A stretch of DNA of 64,000 nucleotides from Drouetiella hepatica Uher 2000/2452. GTDB lineage: Bacteria > Cyanobacteriota > Cyanobacteriia > Elainellales > Elainellaceae. Where the stretch lies: contig JAHHHD010000006.1 of NCBI GenBank assembly GCA_019359505.1, positions 124,001 through 188,000 of the forward strand. Direction: 5' to 3'. The notes under the pieces were generated by a model, which worked only from the letters and a program-made list of their open reading frames with translations, did not search any database and was not told the DNA's origin. This document shows, one piece after another, positions 28,721 to 37,080 of this stretch; the first letter of the stretch is position 1; the number at the start of each line of letters is the position of its first letter. The position numbers were made by a program, and so were the translations under genes.

Positions 28721-28781
28721 GAGATGACTTAATCGATTCCATCACCTTGTGCCGGAAATCATCGCTATAAGGTTGAGCCAT
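28721..28781 (-). pseudogene. IS630-type transposase N-terminal fragment
   Basis: ATG 28781 begins MAQPYSDDFRHKVMESIKSS, which resembles the helix-turn-helix start of IS630-family transposases (YS.DFR.KVMEAIE). After about 20 codons it runs into duplicated toxin sequence and a stop. It is a truncated leftover, not a functional insertion sequence. Confidence 0.6.
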
Positions 28782-28805
28782 TGGGCTAGAGTAGGTGCTG
28801 TAGCT

Positions 28806-28845
28806 GTTGCCAGTTTACTTAGGACGTTTATGGTGGGGCTAGTGA
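28806..28845. repeat. MITE-like element, left half only
   Basis: TGTAGCTGTTGCCAGTTTAC, then TTAGGACGTTTATGGTGGGG, match the left half of the family seen at 42748-42842 (in reverse) and 1374-1468, and stop at the hairpin apex. The right half is absent. Confidence 0.65.
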
Positions 28846-28903
28846 ATGGCAATTCGGCTGAAGAAAATGGGCAGGCTCCTCAGCCAAATCGCTTTTTCTT
28901 TGA

Positions 28904-29908
28904 ATGAGGGCTTCTCCCCCTGTAAGCAAGAGTAGCTTTTGTGCTAGCCTCTGGTTCATGGGTGACGTACAGGGTCAGTATCGCGCAAGTTATCGAGTCT
29001 TATTCCTTACGCTATGGTTAACGCTGCTGGTCTTAGCAGTGAAGTTTTGGGCAGGTTGGACAAGCCGATCGCTCAGTATTTTGGCAGATTTCTTGCATAC
29101 TCTCCTCGATTGCTTCAGCATCCTCCTCAGCCTGAGCGCGACGGCTTCTATGCAGCAATCTGGGCAGCAGTCAGGGCAAGCATTACGAACCCATCGTCAG
29201 CAGCATACGGTAGCAGTGCTGCTGCTAGCTGCTTTTTTGGGATTCATTGGCTTTACCATGGTGGCAATTTGCCTCTTTCACTTCAGAGATTTTCTCGCCT
29301 CCTCAACTGAAGCGCCAGAGTTAAATGTTGATTTACCGCTAGTTTTTTTGCTCAGCGCAGTTGTAGCCGTTCATATTTGTCTTGTGCTATTTGAGCGCTA
29401 TGAATCTTCTGCCCTGAGAAACCCGACACTGCGCCATAGCGCCAATTACATTTTGCAGGGCATGTGGCTAACCGGGCTAATGTTGGCAGGGCTAATTGGG
29501 ATTTCTCAGGGCTACCTCTGGCTTGATCCGCTATTAACGATCGTTCTAACGCTGATGCTGGCTCCCAGCCTTTGGCGTATTCTCAAGCAGCAGATTCCCT
29601 CTTTAGTGCATCAAATGGCGATCGCTCCAGAAACACTGGCTCAGATTGCAGCTCAAGTCGAAGGAGTTTCGGATTGTCCGAAAGTCTTCTCTCAAGGTGT
29701 TATCGGAGATCAGCTTTTTATCCGTCTGTATCTGCTGCTGCACCCAGAATTTATGAGCGTTGCCCACTTAATTGGCGAACGGCTAGAGAATATTTTGCGT
29801 GAACGCTATGGGGCTGTGACCAAAGTGTATGTCAGAAATATTGCTGACAAATCAATGCCCTGGCAAAATGCGCTTAATCTAGATGCTAAAAAGCGGCGCA
29901 AACGATAA
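28904..29908 (+). CDS. Cation diffusion facilitator-like membrane protein, degenerate site
   Basis: 334 aa. About six helices (VLFLTLWLTLLVLAVKFWAGW, AVLLLAAFLGFIGFTMVAIC, LVFLLSAVVAVHICLVLF, MWLTGLMLAGLIGISQGYLW, LLTIVLTLMLAPSLW) and a cytoplasmic C-terminal domain (AAQVEGVSDCPKVFSQGVIG, LFIRLYLLLHPE). TM2 has the CDF metal pair in ADFLHTLLDCF. The partner region of TM5 reads HSANYILQGMWL, without the usual H/DxxxD. It may therefore be an altered or non-transporting CDF paralogue. Start may also be the ATG at 28958 (MGDVQGQYRASY), which looks more natural. Confidence 0.8.
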   Translation: MRASPPVSKSSFCASLWFMGDVQGQYRASYRVLFLTLWLTLLVLAVKFWAGWTSRSLSILADFLHTLLDCFSILLSLSATASMQQSGQQSGQALRTHRQQHTVAVLLLAAFLGFIGFTMVAICLFHFRDFLASSTEAPELNVDLPLVFLLSAVVAVHICLVLFERYESSALRNPTLRHSANYILQGMWLTGLMLAGLIGISQGYLWLDPLLTIVLTLMLAPSLWRILKQQIPSLVHQMAIAPETLAQIAAQVEGVSDCPKVFSQGVIGDQLFIRLYLLLHPEFMSVAHLIGERLENILRERYGAVTKVYVRNIADKSMPWQNALNLDAKKRRKR

Positions 29909-29935
29909 AAGAGAGTTGCGATCGATGAAGCGCAA

Positions 29936-30151
29936 CTATTGGTGAATCATGCTGATGTCTGATTCAGGTGTGTCAGCTTGAGGTGTGTCAGCTTCAGGGA
30001 CAGATTCTATGGCAGAGGTTTTTGGCTCCTCCTTATCGTCTGGCAAATCTGAAATCTGTTCATCCCATGGATCATCATCAATAATTTCTCGACGTACCCA
30101 GTCATTGAGACTATTTTGCCAGAAGGTAATGAATGCTAATAGTTGACTCAC
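29936..30151 (-). CDS. Small acidic hypothetical protein
   Basis: 71 aa, unrecognised. The N-terminus is amphipathic and aromatic (MSQLLAFITFWQNSLNDWVRREII), followed by a strongly acidic, Pro-rich tail (DDDPWDEQISDLPDDKEEP) with PEADTPQADTPESD repeats. Its stop overlaps a small AGTTGCG/CGCAACT hairpin shared with the convergent CDF gene. The composition is gene-like but the evidence is modest. Confidence 0.5.
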   Translation of the reverse strand: MSQLLAFITFWQNSLNDWVRREIIDDDPWDEQISDLPDDKEEPKTSAIESVPEADTPQADTPESDISMIHQ

Positions 30152-30612
30152 TTATAGTTGGCTCGCTTTATGCAGAGTTGGCTTACTTCACATACCAAAA
30201 ATTAAAACTAACCTACATTTGCTGAGTTGCAGCTTTTGATATTTAACTCTTTTAATTTCGACTTTTTTAATTTCAGCTAAGCAATACCTTGATCAAACCC
30301 TATATCCCCCAGTATTTTTTGGAAGTGCCGCGCGGCACTTCCAAAAATGTTGGATTCTACTGAGTTCATCGTCTTTAATGCCTATTATCTGCGGTCATAG
30401 GGCAAAACTTCTAAAGAAATGCTTAAACTACAAAACATTTTACAACTGCCAATATGGCTGATTTTTGCAGATAAATCTAAGCCATACAGCGTAACTGCTG
30501 CTTAACAAACAAACGACCCAAAGAGCCAAGGAACCACCCTCAACAATTTGGGCTTGGTCAATTATTCTGTTGAGGCATTTAATTTGCCAAGCCGCAGCTT
30601 GATGGGAAACAG
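30152..30612. other. AT-rich gene-free stretch with one perfect palindrome
   Basis: Contains TTTTTGGAAGTGCCG / CGGCACTTCCAAAAA as a perfect palindrome at 30316-30347, with flanking AT-rich sequence. Nothing else recognisable; no tRNA. Confidence 0.7.
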
Positions 30613-31617
30613 CTACAGAACAGGATTGAGATACAAGAAAGCCTTCACCTCAACCGCAGTAGGCTGAGCCGCGATCGCCCCTGACCTCATTGTGGTCAGC
30701 GAACCAACCGCATTAGCGTAGGTCACAATCGTCTCAGCGATCGCTGAATCACAAAGTGCCGATCGCCCTTGCTGACAGAGTTGGTGAACAAACCCTGCAA
30801 CAAACCCATCTCCAGCTCCCGTTGTGTCTTCAACTTCTACCAAAAAGGCAGGCACTTTACCTTCTAGATCACCGCTAGGATGACTGAAATAGTAGGTGCA
30901 GCCTTGTGCCCCAGCAGTGATTAGCACGCCCACATTGCCTGTAGAATGAGCGCCCAGGGAACGGGCGATCGTCCCAGCATCTGTAGAGTCAAACAGCCAT
31001 TCGGCTTCTTCGATTGAGAGCTTCAGAAAGTCAGCTTGCTTAACCCATGCCAAAATAATTGGCTTGGCTAACTCCGGCTTTGACCAAAACATCGGTCGCC
31101 AATTAACGTCAATCACGATTTTGAGAGAATGCTGCTTTGCTAGAGCCATGGCGCGGGCGATCGCCTGAGCGGTATCTGGATAAGCCAATCCCAGCGTGCC
31201 TAGCACTAAAAACTCGGCATTCTCAAATAGCTCGGCAGGAATCAAATCCGCCTGAAGAAAGGCATCTGCAAATTCTGAAGTATTGCGATCGCCGAAGCCT
31301 GCAAACTGGCGATCGCCTGCCTCATTTCTCAGCACTTCAACCTTGCGCGTCGGATGAGACGCATGGCGCTGTATGCCTTTGCGATCGACCCCAGCTTCTT
31401 GCAATAGCTCGACGAGCTGTTCTCCTAACCTATCTTCGCCAATGCAGCCTACAAACCCTGCCGAAGTGCCCAGCTTTGTCAATGCACAGGCAACGTTAGC
31501 AGGGGCACCCCCGGCATAGAGCGTCCAAGATGTCACCTGATCGACCGTTGTAGAAATCTGGTCTGCCAAGCAGTCCCACAAGATTTCGCCAAGGCAAAGA
31601 ACGCGTGGATGGGTCAT
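30613..31617 (-). CDS. PfkB-family sugar kinase (fructokinase-like)
   Basis: ATP-dependent carbohydrate kinase. ATG 31617 (MTHPRVLCLGEILWDCLAD) is preferred over 31623. N-terminal PfkB signature region YAGGAPANVACALTKLGTSAGFVGCIGEDRLG; ATP/catalytic motif VEDTTGAGDGFVAGF with the base Asp. About 334 aa. The pattern is closest to fructokinases, although ribokinase-like specificity cannot be excluded. It stands alone between two hairpin-rich spacers. Confidence 0.88.
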   Translation of the reverse strand: MTHPRVLCLGEILWDCLADQISTTVDQVTSWTLYAGGAPANVACALTKLGTSAGFVGCIGEDRLGEQLVELLQEAGVDRKGIQRHASHPTRKVEVLRNEAGDRQFAGFGDRNTSEFADAFLQADLIPAELFENAEFLVLGTLGLAYPDTAQAIARAMALAKQHSLKIVIDVNWRPMFWSKPELAKPIILAWVKQADFLKLSIEEAEWLFDSTDAGTIARSLGAHSTGNVGVLITAGAQGCTYYFSHPSGDLEGKVPAFLVEVEDTTGAGDGFVAGFVHQLCQQGRSALCDSAIAETIVTYANAVGSLTTMRSGAIAAQPTAVEVKAFLYLNPVL

Positions 31618-31644
31618 GGGCAAGAGGCATCTTTGAGATACCTA

Positions 31645-31740
31645 AAAGGGTAGTGTTTCAAATATGTTGCTGATGTTTTTGCAAGGGGTGCGGAGCGCTC
31701 CTTGCAAAAACATCAATATGTCCAGAGCATTACCCCTAAA
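31645..31740. repeat. Nested inverted repeat between kinase and DUF4168 genes
   Basis: Inner arms TGATGTTTTTGCAAGG and CCTTGCAAAAACATCA (31671-31716) are perfect. Outer arms GGGTAGTG and CATTACCC enclose them at a distance of about 20 bases. The direct repeat AGATACCTAA lies at both edges (31636 and 31741), as a target duplication of a small mobile repeat would. Confidence 0.65.
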
Positions 31741-31746
31741 AGATAC

Positions 31747-32223
31747 CTAATCGATCGCCTCTTGGAGCTGAAGCGCGATGCGATCGCCAAATTCTGGATC
31801 GATATTGGCTAAGCTCAGGAGCTGCATATATTCCTGGAGCGTTAGCCCCTCAGCCTCAATTAAACCCATCGCTTCAGCTTCGATTTCTTGCTGAACTCGC
31901 AAAGATTCAGCATCGGTTTCTGCACCCTGAATTTCGCCCTCGCGTTGTTCAATCAGCGTCACTACATGCAGATATGCCCGAACAAATTGACCCACTTTTT
32001 CAGCAGAAATAGCATCCGTCCCTAAGCCTGTCCGACTGGAATCAGGTGCGACCTCAGGGGCAGTCTCGATCGGCAGGGTATCAGCCCAGGCCCATGAATT
32101 ATTCAGTATGTAACCGACTGGATAGCCAATCAAAAGACTAATGAGGCTAAAGGTGAGGATCGTTAGCTTACAGAAGTTTTGTAGGGTGAGAGAGAGATTT
32201 CGGTATTTTTGCGATCGCACCAT
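31747..32223 (-). CDS. DUF4168 protein, exported
   Basis: 158 aa. A long signal/anchor segment (LTILTFSLISLLIGYPVGYILNN) is followed by a mature helical region. ISAEKVGQFVRAYLHVVTLIEQRE and EIEAEAMGLIEAEGLTLQEYMQLLSLANIDPEF match the DUF4168 pattern. Probably periplasmic or membrane-tethered; function unknown. The gene begins 5 bases after the stop of the 105-aa membrane protein gene upstream, so the two are likely one operon. Confidence 0.8.
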   Translation of the reverse strand: MVRSQKYRNLSLTLQNFCKLTILTFSLISLLIGYPVGYILNNSWAWADTLPIETAPEVAPDSSRTGLGTDAISAEKVGQFVRAYLHVVTLIEQREGEIQGAETDAESLRVQQEIEAEAMGLIEAEGLTLQEYMQLLSLANIDPEFGDRIALQLQEAID

Positions 32224-32227
32224 GTTT

Positions 32228-32545
32228 CTAGGCTCTTCTGTCTCTCTCTAAGTCATAGATGGCTTTCTCCCAACACCACTGTTCGCTACGTTCAGGATGG
32301 GTCTCCTTCAAGTTTGATACTAATCGAATCGCAGTTTTTTCGTTGCCATTCACAAGCCTCAAAAGTCTGCGACGGGATGCAGGACTCGCTGATCCCAATC
32401 GAGGCGATCGTGGCTGTCTAGAACGAACGGATCTTGAAGTGCCTCTCGGCGATCGGGAGCGCCGCCCAATTTCTCGCAGCAGCAGGTAAAGCAGAATCAG
32501 AATTACGATAGCCAGGAGCGTTGGCACTAGGGCAGAAAAACTCAT
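32228..32545 (-). CDS. Conserved small membrane protein
   Basis: 105 aa: one N-terminal membrane helix (LVPTLLAIVILILLYLLL), a strongly basic Arg/Ser-rich linker, then a folded-looking end, RLLRLVNGNEKTAIRLVSNL and WCWEKAIYDLERDRRA. That ending recurs in cyanobacterial hypothetical proteins that I recall, without known function. It is immediately upstream of the DUF4168 gene. Confidence 0.7.
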   Translation of the reverse strand: MSFSALVPTLLAIVILILLYLLLREIGRRSRSPRGTSRSVRSRQPRSPRLGSASPASRRRLLRLVNGNEKTAIRLVSNLKETHPERSEQWCWEKAIYDLERDRRA

Positions 32546-32737
32546 ACCATTTTGGATTTTAGATTTTAGATTTTGGACAGTAGATCCTGTAGGTCTGTGA
32601 TGCCAGAACGTTACGGAATCATCTGTCTGATCTATTTTTCAATTCTAGCTCCTGACAAAATTCTTCATCATCAGCTTTGAGACAGGCGAAATTCCTGAAG
32701 CTGCCTCAACCTGCGGTCATGTTTTCCCCAAGGCGGG

Positions 32738-33616
32738 CTATGTTTTCCCCAAGAACCGTACGATTGGCTGAAAAATAGGAACCAGCTCAGCACGGCTGAC
32801 CACCAGCGTAGGGTAGGCTCGACTGCCATAGTTTTGTCCATCCTGCAACGGAAAAATCGGCTCTGGATCGAGTGAAACCCAAGATCCACCCGCAGCTTTA
32901 ACGATCGCCCAGACCGCAGCAATGTCCCAAATTTTGGGGGTTGCCTCTACGCCGCCCAGCGAAATACCTGCCGCCACCGTCAGCAGATTGTAGGTCGAGG
33001 CTCCCAACATCCGAACCTTGCAAGGTAAAGGTTGCTGCAAAACGGCTGTACTGCGGGCGCAGATATTAAAAAATTGGTTGCCAGAGGGGATGTCGCGGCG
33101 AGGATGAACGGGCTGATGATTGAGAAATGCACCTACGGGGCAGTCTATGAGGGAAGGGTCGATCGCCAGATTAACTGCCGGATTGACTGCCGAAGGGCTT
33201 GCCGCCGAGCCTGTGTCCGTTCCACCGCACCAAAAGCCGTGAAAAGACTGACGTAAGGGGGGCAGATGCACATAGCCAAAAACAGGTGTGCCTTTGTAGA
33301 GTAGCCCCAGAGAAATTGCCCAAAGCGGTAGCCCCCGCGCAAAGTTGGTGGTGCCATCGATCGGGTCAATCACCCAGCACCAGTCGTTTTCCGGGAAAAT
33401 ATGCTCTGATTCTTCGCTCAAAAAGCCGTGATCGGGAAAAGCTTGAGCGATCGCCGATCTCAGCTCTGCATCTGCCCACTGATCGGCGGGAGTAACCAGG
33501 CTGCCGTCCGTTTTTTCGACGGCATTTGCCTGAGCGTGCCCAAAGTCTTTGAGGAGCTGAACGCCGACGCGATCGGTCACCGTTTCAGCAAAATTGAGAA
33601 TCTCACTCCAGTCCAT
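32738..33616 (-). CDS. Inositol monophosphatase-family protein
   Basis: Mg-dependent phosphatase fold. Start ATG 33616 (MDWSEILNFAETVTDRVG); the frame extends further upstream but only into the MFS gene. Metal-site motifs are LSEESEHIFPEND, WVIDPIDGTTNFARGLP and KIWDIAAVWAIVKAAGG. 292 aa. Substrates in this family include inositol-1-phosphate, histidinol phosphate and fructose-1,6-bisphosphate, and cannot be chosen here. The start is 2 bases after the PucC-like gene stop, so they are translationally adjacent. Confidence 0.9.
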   Translation of the reverse strand: MDWSEILNFAETVTDRVGVQLLKDFGHAQANAVEKTDGSLVTPADQWADAELRSAIAQAFPDHGFLSEESEHIFPENDWCWVIDPIDGTTNFARGLPLWAISLGLLYKGTPVFGYVHLPPLRQSFHGFWCGGTDTGSAASPSAVNPAVNLAIDPSLIDCPVGAFLNHQPVHPRRDIPSGNQFFNICARSTAVLQQPLPCKVRMLGASTYNLLTVAAGISLGGVEATPKIWDIAAVWAIVKAAGGSWVSLDPEPIFPLQDGQNYGSRAYPTLVVSRAELVPIFQPIVRFLGKT

Positions 33617-33618
33617 GT

Positions 33619-35076
33619 TTAATCTGCCTCGGCTTTCAGAACGCTGGCGATCGCCTGTCTGGCACTCGTGCGAAACTCCTGCACATCCACCTGGCGCAAG
33701 CACCAGACGGCAGCTAGCATAGCCATACCCTGCGCTAAAAACACCAGCCCATAGGACAGTACCAGATCAGAAAACAGCCGCTTACCCAAATCAATCAAGA
33801 TCCCGCCTGACACGGTGGCAACTCCTTTGGCAAAAGCCTGCGCCAGCCCCCATGCCCCGATAAACGTCCCGGCGGTAGCGGCAGCCGTCAGATCCAGCAT
33901 TAAGCTCAGCGCACCCGTAGTGACAATGCCAGAAGCTAGACCAAAAATCAGCAGCCCCAGCTTCAGCAAAGCCTGACTGTGGGTAAACCCTAAGCCCACC
34001 ACGCCTACTAACGAACCCACCACTAGCAGACAACCCAGTTTTGCCGTATTGCGTTTGCCGATGCGCGGAGTCAGCAAGAAGCCTGAAAGGAGCAGCCCGA
34101 TTAAGGTGCCTGTGCCCCAAAATGCGTTGAGGCTAGCCGTTTCACCAATTTCCATGCTGAACACATCACCGCCATAGTTTTCTAGGACAGGATCTTGCAT
34201 AAAGAGTCCGATCGTCATCAGACAGAGAAACGTGAAGAACAGGCGCGTTTGGCGGCTAGCCGTCAAGATTTTCCAGGCTCGTCCTAACCCGATGCGCGAT
34301 GGCTCCAAATCTGAAGATGCTGCCGATGCATTGAGCGCTGCCAGCCGCGCGGCATATCGAGAATATTTTTTCTCAATGCCCCAGGTCGCCAGGAAGGCAA
34401 GCCCAATTACCACAAGAGGCACGATCGCAAATAGACGATTGATGGAAGACTGCAATTCGGCGATCGGTGCATTCAAAGTCAGCTTTTTCAGCAAAACGCC
34501 GATGGTGATCGCCCCGACGATCGTGCCGCCAATCAGCATCGACCAGTCCATGCCCACCAGCTTAGAGCGATTGTCCTCATCTGACACATCCACCAGCAGC
34601 GTGGTGAAGGGCGTAGAGCAAGCGCTGACCGCCAGACCGTACAGCGCAAAGACGATCGCCAGCAGTCCTGTCCAGAGATAGGTGGGAGTTGTCCAGCCGA
34701 CCGCCTGAAGGCTACTGCCTAACTGCCACATCACCTGCACTGAGACTGCTGCCAGAATCGCCAGACAAACTGCGCCAATCCACACATATCCCGTGCGATG
34801 GTACCCCCACAGCGTCTTGGTGTCAGACATTTGCCCAAACCAAACCCGTGCTGGAGCCACAAATAGCGTCAGCGCCAGAATCAGACCGCCGATCGTCCCT
34901 GGAACGCCTAGCTCTCGGATCAGCACCCGGTTCAGGACACCAAAGATTAGCACCGACATCATGCCCAGCCCAACTTGAAACAGCCCCAGCCGGAACATTG
35001 TGAATAGCGTGATCCGAGGGAGGGCTTCAGCTTCAGACTGAGGCGCGTAAAAATCAGATGAGTTATAAATTGCCAT
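33619..35076 (-). CDS. BCD-family MFS protein (PucC/LhaA-like)
   Basis: 485 aa with about twelve hydrophobic helices. MFRLGLFQVGLGMMSVLIFGVLNRVLIRELGVPG and ALYGLAVSACSTPFTTLLVDVSDE are the family signature of PucC-like carriers, which in phototrophs are linked to chlorophyll or bacteriochlorophyll protein assembly. ENRSKLVGMDWSMLIGG-like text (EDNRSKLVGMDWSML) fits too. Likely thylakoid or plasma membrane. First gene of a two-gene unit with the inositol phosphatase family gene. Confidence 0.88.
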   Translation of the reverse strand: MAIYNSSDFYAPQSEAEALPRITLFTMFRLGLFQVGLGMMSVLIFGVLNRVLIRELGVPGTIGGLILALTLFVAPARVWFGQMSDTKTLWGYHRTGYVWIGAVCLAILAAVSVQVMWQLGSSLQAVGWTTPTYLWTGLLAIVFALYGLAVSACSTPFTTLLVDVSDEDNRSKLVGMDWSMLIGGTIVGAITIGVLLKKLTLNAPIAELQSSINRLFAIVPLVVIGLAFLATWGIEKKYSRYAARLAALNASAASSDLEPSRIGLGRAWKILTASRQTRLFFTFLCLMTIGLFMQDPVLENYGGDVFSMEIGETASLNAFWGTGTLIGLLLSGFLLTPRIGKRNTAKLGCLLVVGSLVGVVGLGFTHSQALLKLGLLIFGLASGIVTTGALSLMLDLTAAATAGTFIGAWGLAQAFAKGVATVSGGILIDLGKRLFSDLVLSYGLVFLAQGMAMLAAVWCLRQVDVQEFRTSARQAIASVLKAEAD

Positions 35077-35130
35077 AGGGCTTCATGCGATTGTGGATTT
35101 TAGATGGTGAAGTCTTTGGATGAGCGTGGC

Positions 35131-35439
35131 TTATTCAAATCTACCCCAGCGCACGAATGCACTGATGAGGTACAGCACGATCGCACATCCCACGATGGCA
35201 GGAACCACTAACACCCCCTGGATTTGCCAGTAAAGAAATGCAAAGTTGATGCCAAATTCTTTTCTAAACAGCGCAAATGCCCACTCGCCGAGCCAAATTC
35301 CTGCCAGACCAATCAGAATCAATCCCACTAATCCGCCTGGAATGCGTCGCGGCACTAGGATGTTGGCAATGCTGCCACAAGCGATCGCGATCACTAATTT
35401 GATCAGGAGATTAATTAGACTGTCCGTCATGCCATTCAC
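35131..35439 (-). CDS. GlsB/YeaQ/YmgE-family small membrane protein
   Basis: 102 aa (GTG 35439) or 99 aa (ATG 35430); GAGG is better spaced for the GTG. Three hydrophobic segments with the Gly-rich family text AIACGSIANILVPRRIPGGLVGLILIGLAGIWLG. The family is called transglycosylase-associated or stress-response membrane protein, with no firm biochemical role. Confidence 0.8.
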   Translation of the reverse strand: MNGMTDSLINLLIKLVIAIACGSIANILVPRRIPGGLVGLILIGLAGIWLGEWAFALFRKEFGINFAFLYWQIQGVLVVPAIVGCAIVLYLISAFVRWGRFE

Positions 35440-35495
35440 TCATCCTCTTGCCTTATCTTCGCATTAGATTTCTTGCATGAATGCCTTATTTAAAA

Positions 35496-35547
35496 GCGTA
35501 AATTGTTGCGCAGCTCTGCCGCGCAACAATCGCGCAACAATTTACGC
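35496..35547. terminator. Hairpin downstream of proC
   Basis: GCGTAAATTGTTGCGC pairs exactly with GCGCAACAATTTACGC; an inner copy of CGCGCAACAAT offers an alternative pairing, so two mutually exclusive stems are possible. It lies just after the proC stop on the minus strand. Confidence 0.6.
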
Positions 35548-35554
35548 AAGAAGC

Positions 35555-36355
35555 CTATGGACTGCCCAACTCCTGCGATCGCCGATACGCCGCCTTCACT
35601 GCCTCAATCAGAGCCGATCGGAAGCCGACGCTTTCCAGATGGGCAATTCCGGCGATCGTAGTGCCACCCGGACTGGTGACGCGATCTTTGAGTTCGGCAG
35701 GGTGCATTCCAGAGGTTTGCAATAGTTCAGCGGTGCCCCGAACCGTCTGAAGGGCAAGCTGAGTGGCGATCGCCCTCGGCAATCCGGCCGCTACTCCACC
35801 ATCAATCAGACCTTCAATCATGACGGCAACATATCCAGGTCCCGACCCAGATAGCCCTGTCACGGCATCTATTAGAGCTTCAGGCACTTCCACCACTTCA
35901 CCCACGGACGCAAAGACCTGACGCGCCACTTGCAGATGGGAAGCCTGGGCGTGTTTGCCAGGGGCGATCGCCGTCATTCCAGCACCCACCGTGACGGGCG
36001 TATTGGGCATGGCTCGGACTACTGGCTGTCCAGAGAATACAGACTCTAGCCGACTGAGAGGAGTACCTGCCAAAATCGAAAGCACGATTTGTTCGGTCTT
36101 CGTGATTTGTAAAGTAGCCGTTACAGCATCAAAAGCCTGGGGCTTAATGGCAAGCAGCAGGGTTTCTGCGCTCAAGGCAGCCTGATTGTCAAATGTGGTT
36201 TCAATTCCGTATTGAGACGACAAAAAATCTCGGCGTTGAGCTTGCGGATCGCTCACCAAGATTTCGCTAGATAGATAAGTCTTCTGATCAATGAGGCGAG
36301 ACAGCAGGGCTTCGCCCATAACCCCGCCCCCAATAATTCCAAGCTTTGCTGACAA
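35555..36355 (-). CDS. proC: Pyrroline-5-carboxylate reductase
   Basis: Final step of proline synthesis. N-terminal NAD(P)-binding Rossmann motif LGIIGGGVMGEALLSRL; AMPNTPVTVGAGMTAIAPG; substrate-binding end GLSGSGPGYVAVMIEGLIDGGVAAGLPR and LKDRVTSPGGTTIAGI. 266 aa, normal. It follows sepF by 120 bases, the sepF-proC neighbourhood common in cyanobacteria. Confidence 0.96.
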   Translation of the reverse strand: MSAKLGIIGGGVMGEALLSRLIDQKTYLSSEILVSDPQAQRRDFLSSQYGIETTFDNQAALSAETLLLAIKPQAFDAVTATLQITKTEQIVLSILAGTPLSRLESVFSGQPVVRAMPNTPVTVGAGMTAIAPGKHAQASHLQVARQVFASVGEVVEVPEALIDAVTGLSGSGPGYVAVMIEGLIDGGVAAGLPRAIATQLALQTVRGTAELLQTSGMHPAELKDRVTSPGGTTIAGIAHLESVGFRSALIEAVKAAYRRSQELGSP

Positions 36356-36382
36356 CTACACCTCCAAGCTCCAAAAACTGAA

Positions 36383-36443
36383 GGGTTTCTTGTAAGGAGC
36401 GATCGATCGATCTGAGATCGATCGCTAACCTTGCAAGAAACCC
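36383..36443. repeat. Long inverted repeat between sepF and proC
   Basis: GGGTTTCTTGTAAGG pairs with CCTTGCAAGAAACCC (one mismatch), and the interior pairs CGATCGATC with GATCGATCG. May act as a partial terminator inside the sepF-proC unit. Confidence 0.65.
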
Positions 36444-36474
36444 AGCGCTAACCAATCGAAGATCTCGATTAAAC

Positions 36475-37080
36475 CTAAGCCATGCGGGCAGTCTGCTCTG
36501 CGGGCCAAGCGGGCGTTGAAGTCATGGGACGATTGCGCATTTGAGCCTGCTGCATGGCAATATCCGCCATACCGCCGAGCTGCGTGCTGACCTGAACACA
36601 GCTTGGAGTGAACAGAAAAATGCTTTCGCCAATCCGCTCTTGATGACCATCGATCGCATAGGTACCGCCAGCAACAAAGTCAACAGCCCTCTGCGCCTGG
36701 TCAGGATCCATAATGGTCAGGTTCAACACCACAGACTTGCGCTCCCGCAGAGCGCGAATCACCTGCGGCATTTCCTCAAAGGTGCGTGGTTCCATCACCA
36801 TCACTTCAGACATACCATTTGCCGCACCGGGCATTCCGATTACATTGCTCACAGGTGAACCCATATTTACCTCACTAGAAAGAATGCTGCGATCCCGAAG
36901 TCTGCTGCTGGCGCTGCGTCGCCGAGGCTCCTCTTCTTGCTGTGGTTGCACAGGCTGAGGATGCTCTTCTTGATAAAGATTTCTATATTCTTCGCCGTCT
37001 ACCTCGGCATATTCATATTCATAGTCAACAGGATCGTTCAGTCCAACGAAATCCCTCAACTTTGAAAAAATGCTGTTCAC
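36475..37080 (-). CDS. sepF: Cell division protein SepF
   Basis: FtsZ-associated septum protein (Cdv2 in cyanobacteria). N-terminal amphipathic membrane-binding start [14 protein letters not shown], an acidic and Gln-rich linker ([18 protein letters not shown]), and the conserved core [53 protein letters not shown]. 201 aa. Transcribed toward proC. Confidence 0.96.
   Translation of the reverse strand: MNSIFSKLRDFVGLNDPVDYEYEYAEVDGEEYRNLYQEEHPQPVQPQQEEEPRRRSASSRLRDRSILSSEVNMGSPVSNVIGMPGAANGMSEVMVMEPRTFEEMPQVIRALRERKSVVLNLTIMDPDQAQRAVDFVAGGTYAIDGHQERIGESIFLFTPSCVQVSTQLGGMADIAMQQAQMRNRPMTSTPAWPAEQTARMA

Larger units (their letters stand above)
28384..28903. other. Gene graveyard: TA, transposase and MITE relics
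   Basis: 520 bases with no intact gene but with three recognisable fragments on the minus strand (antitoxin, toxin C-terminus, IS630-type N-terminus) and half a MITE-like repeat. Two near-identical copies of TGCGGGCAGA at 28691-28700 and 28713-28722 mark a small tandem duplication within the toxin fragment. Confidence 0.7.
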
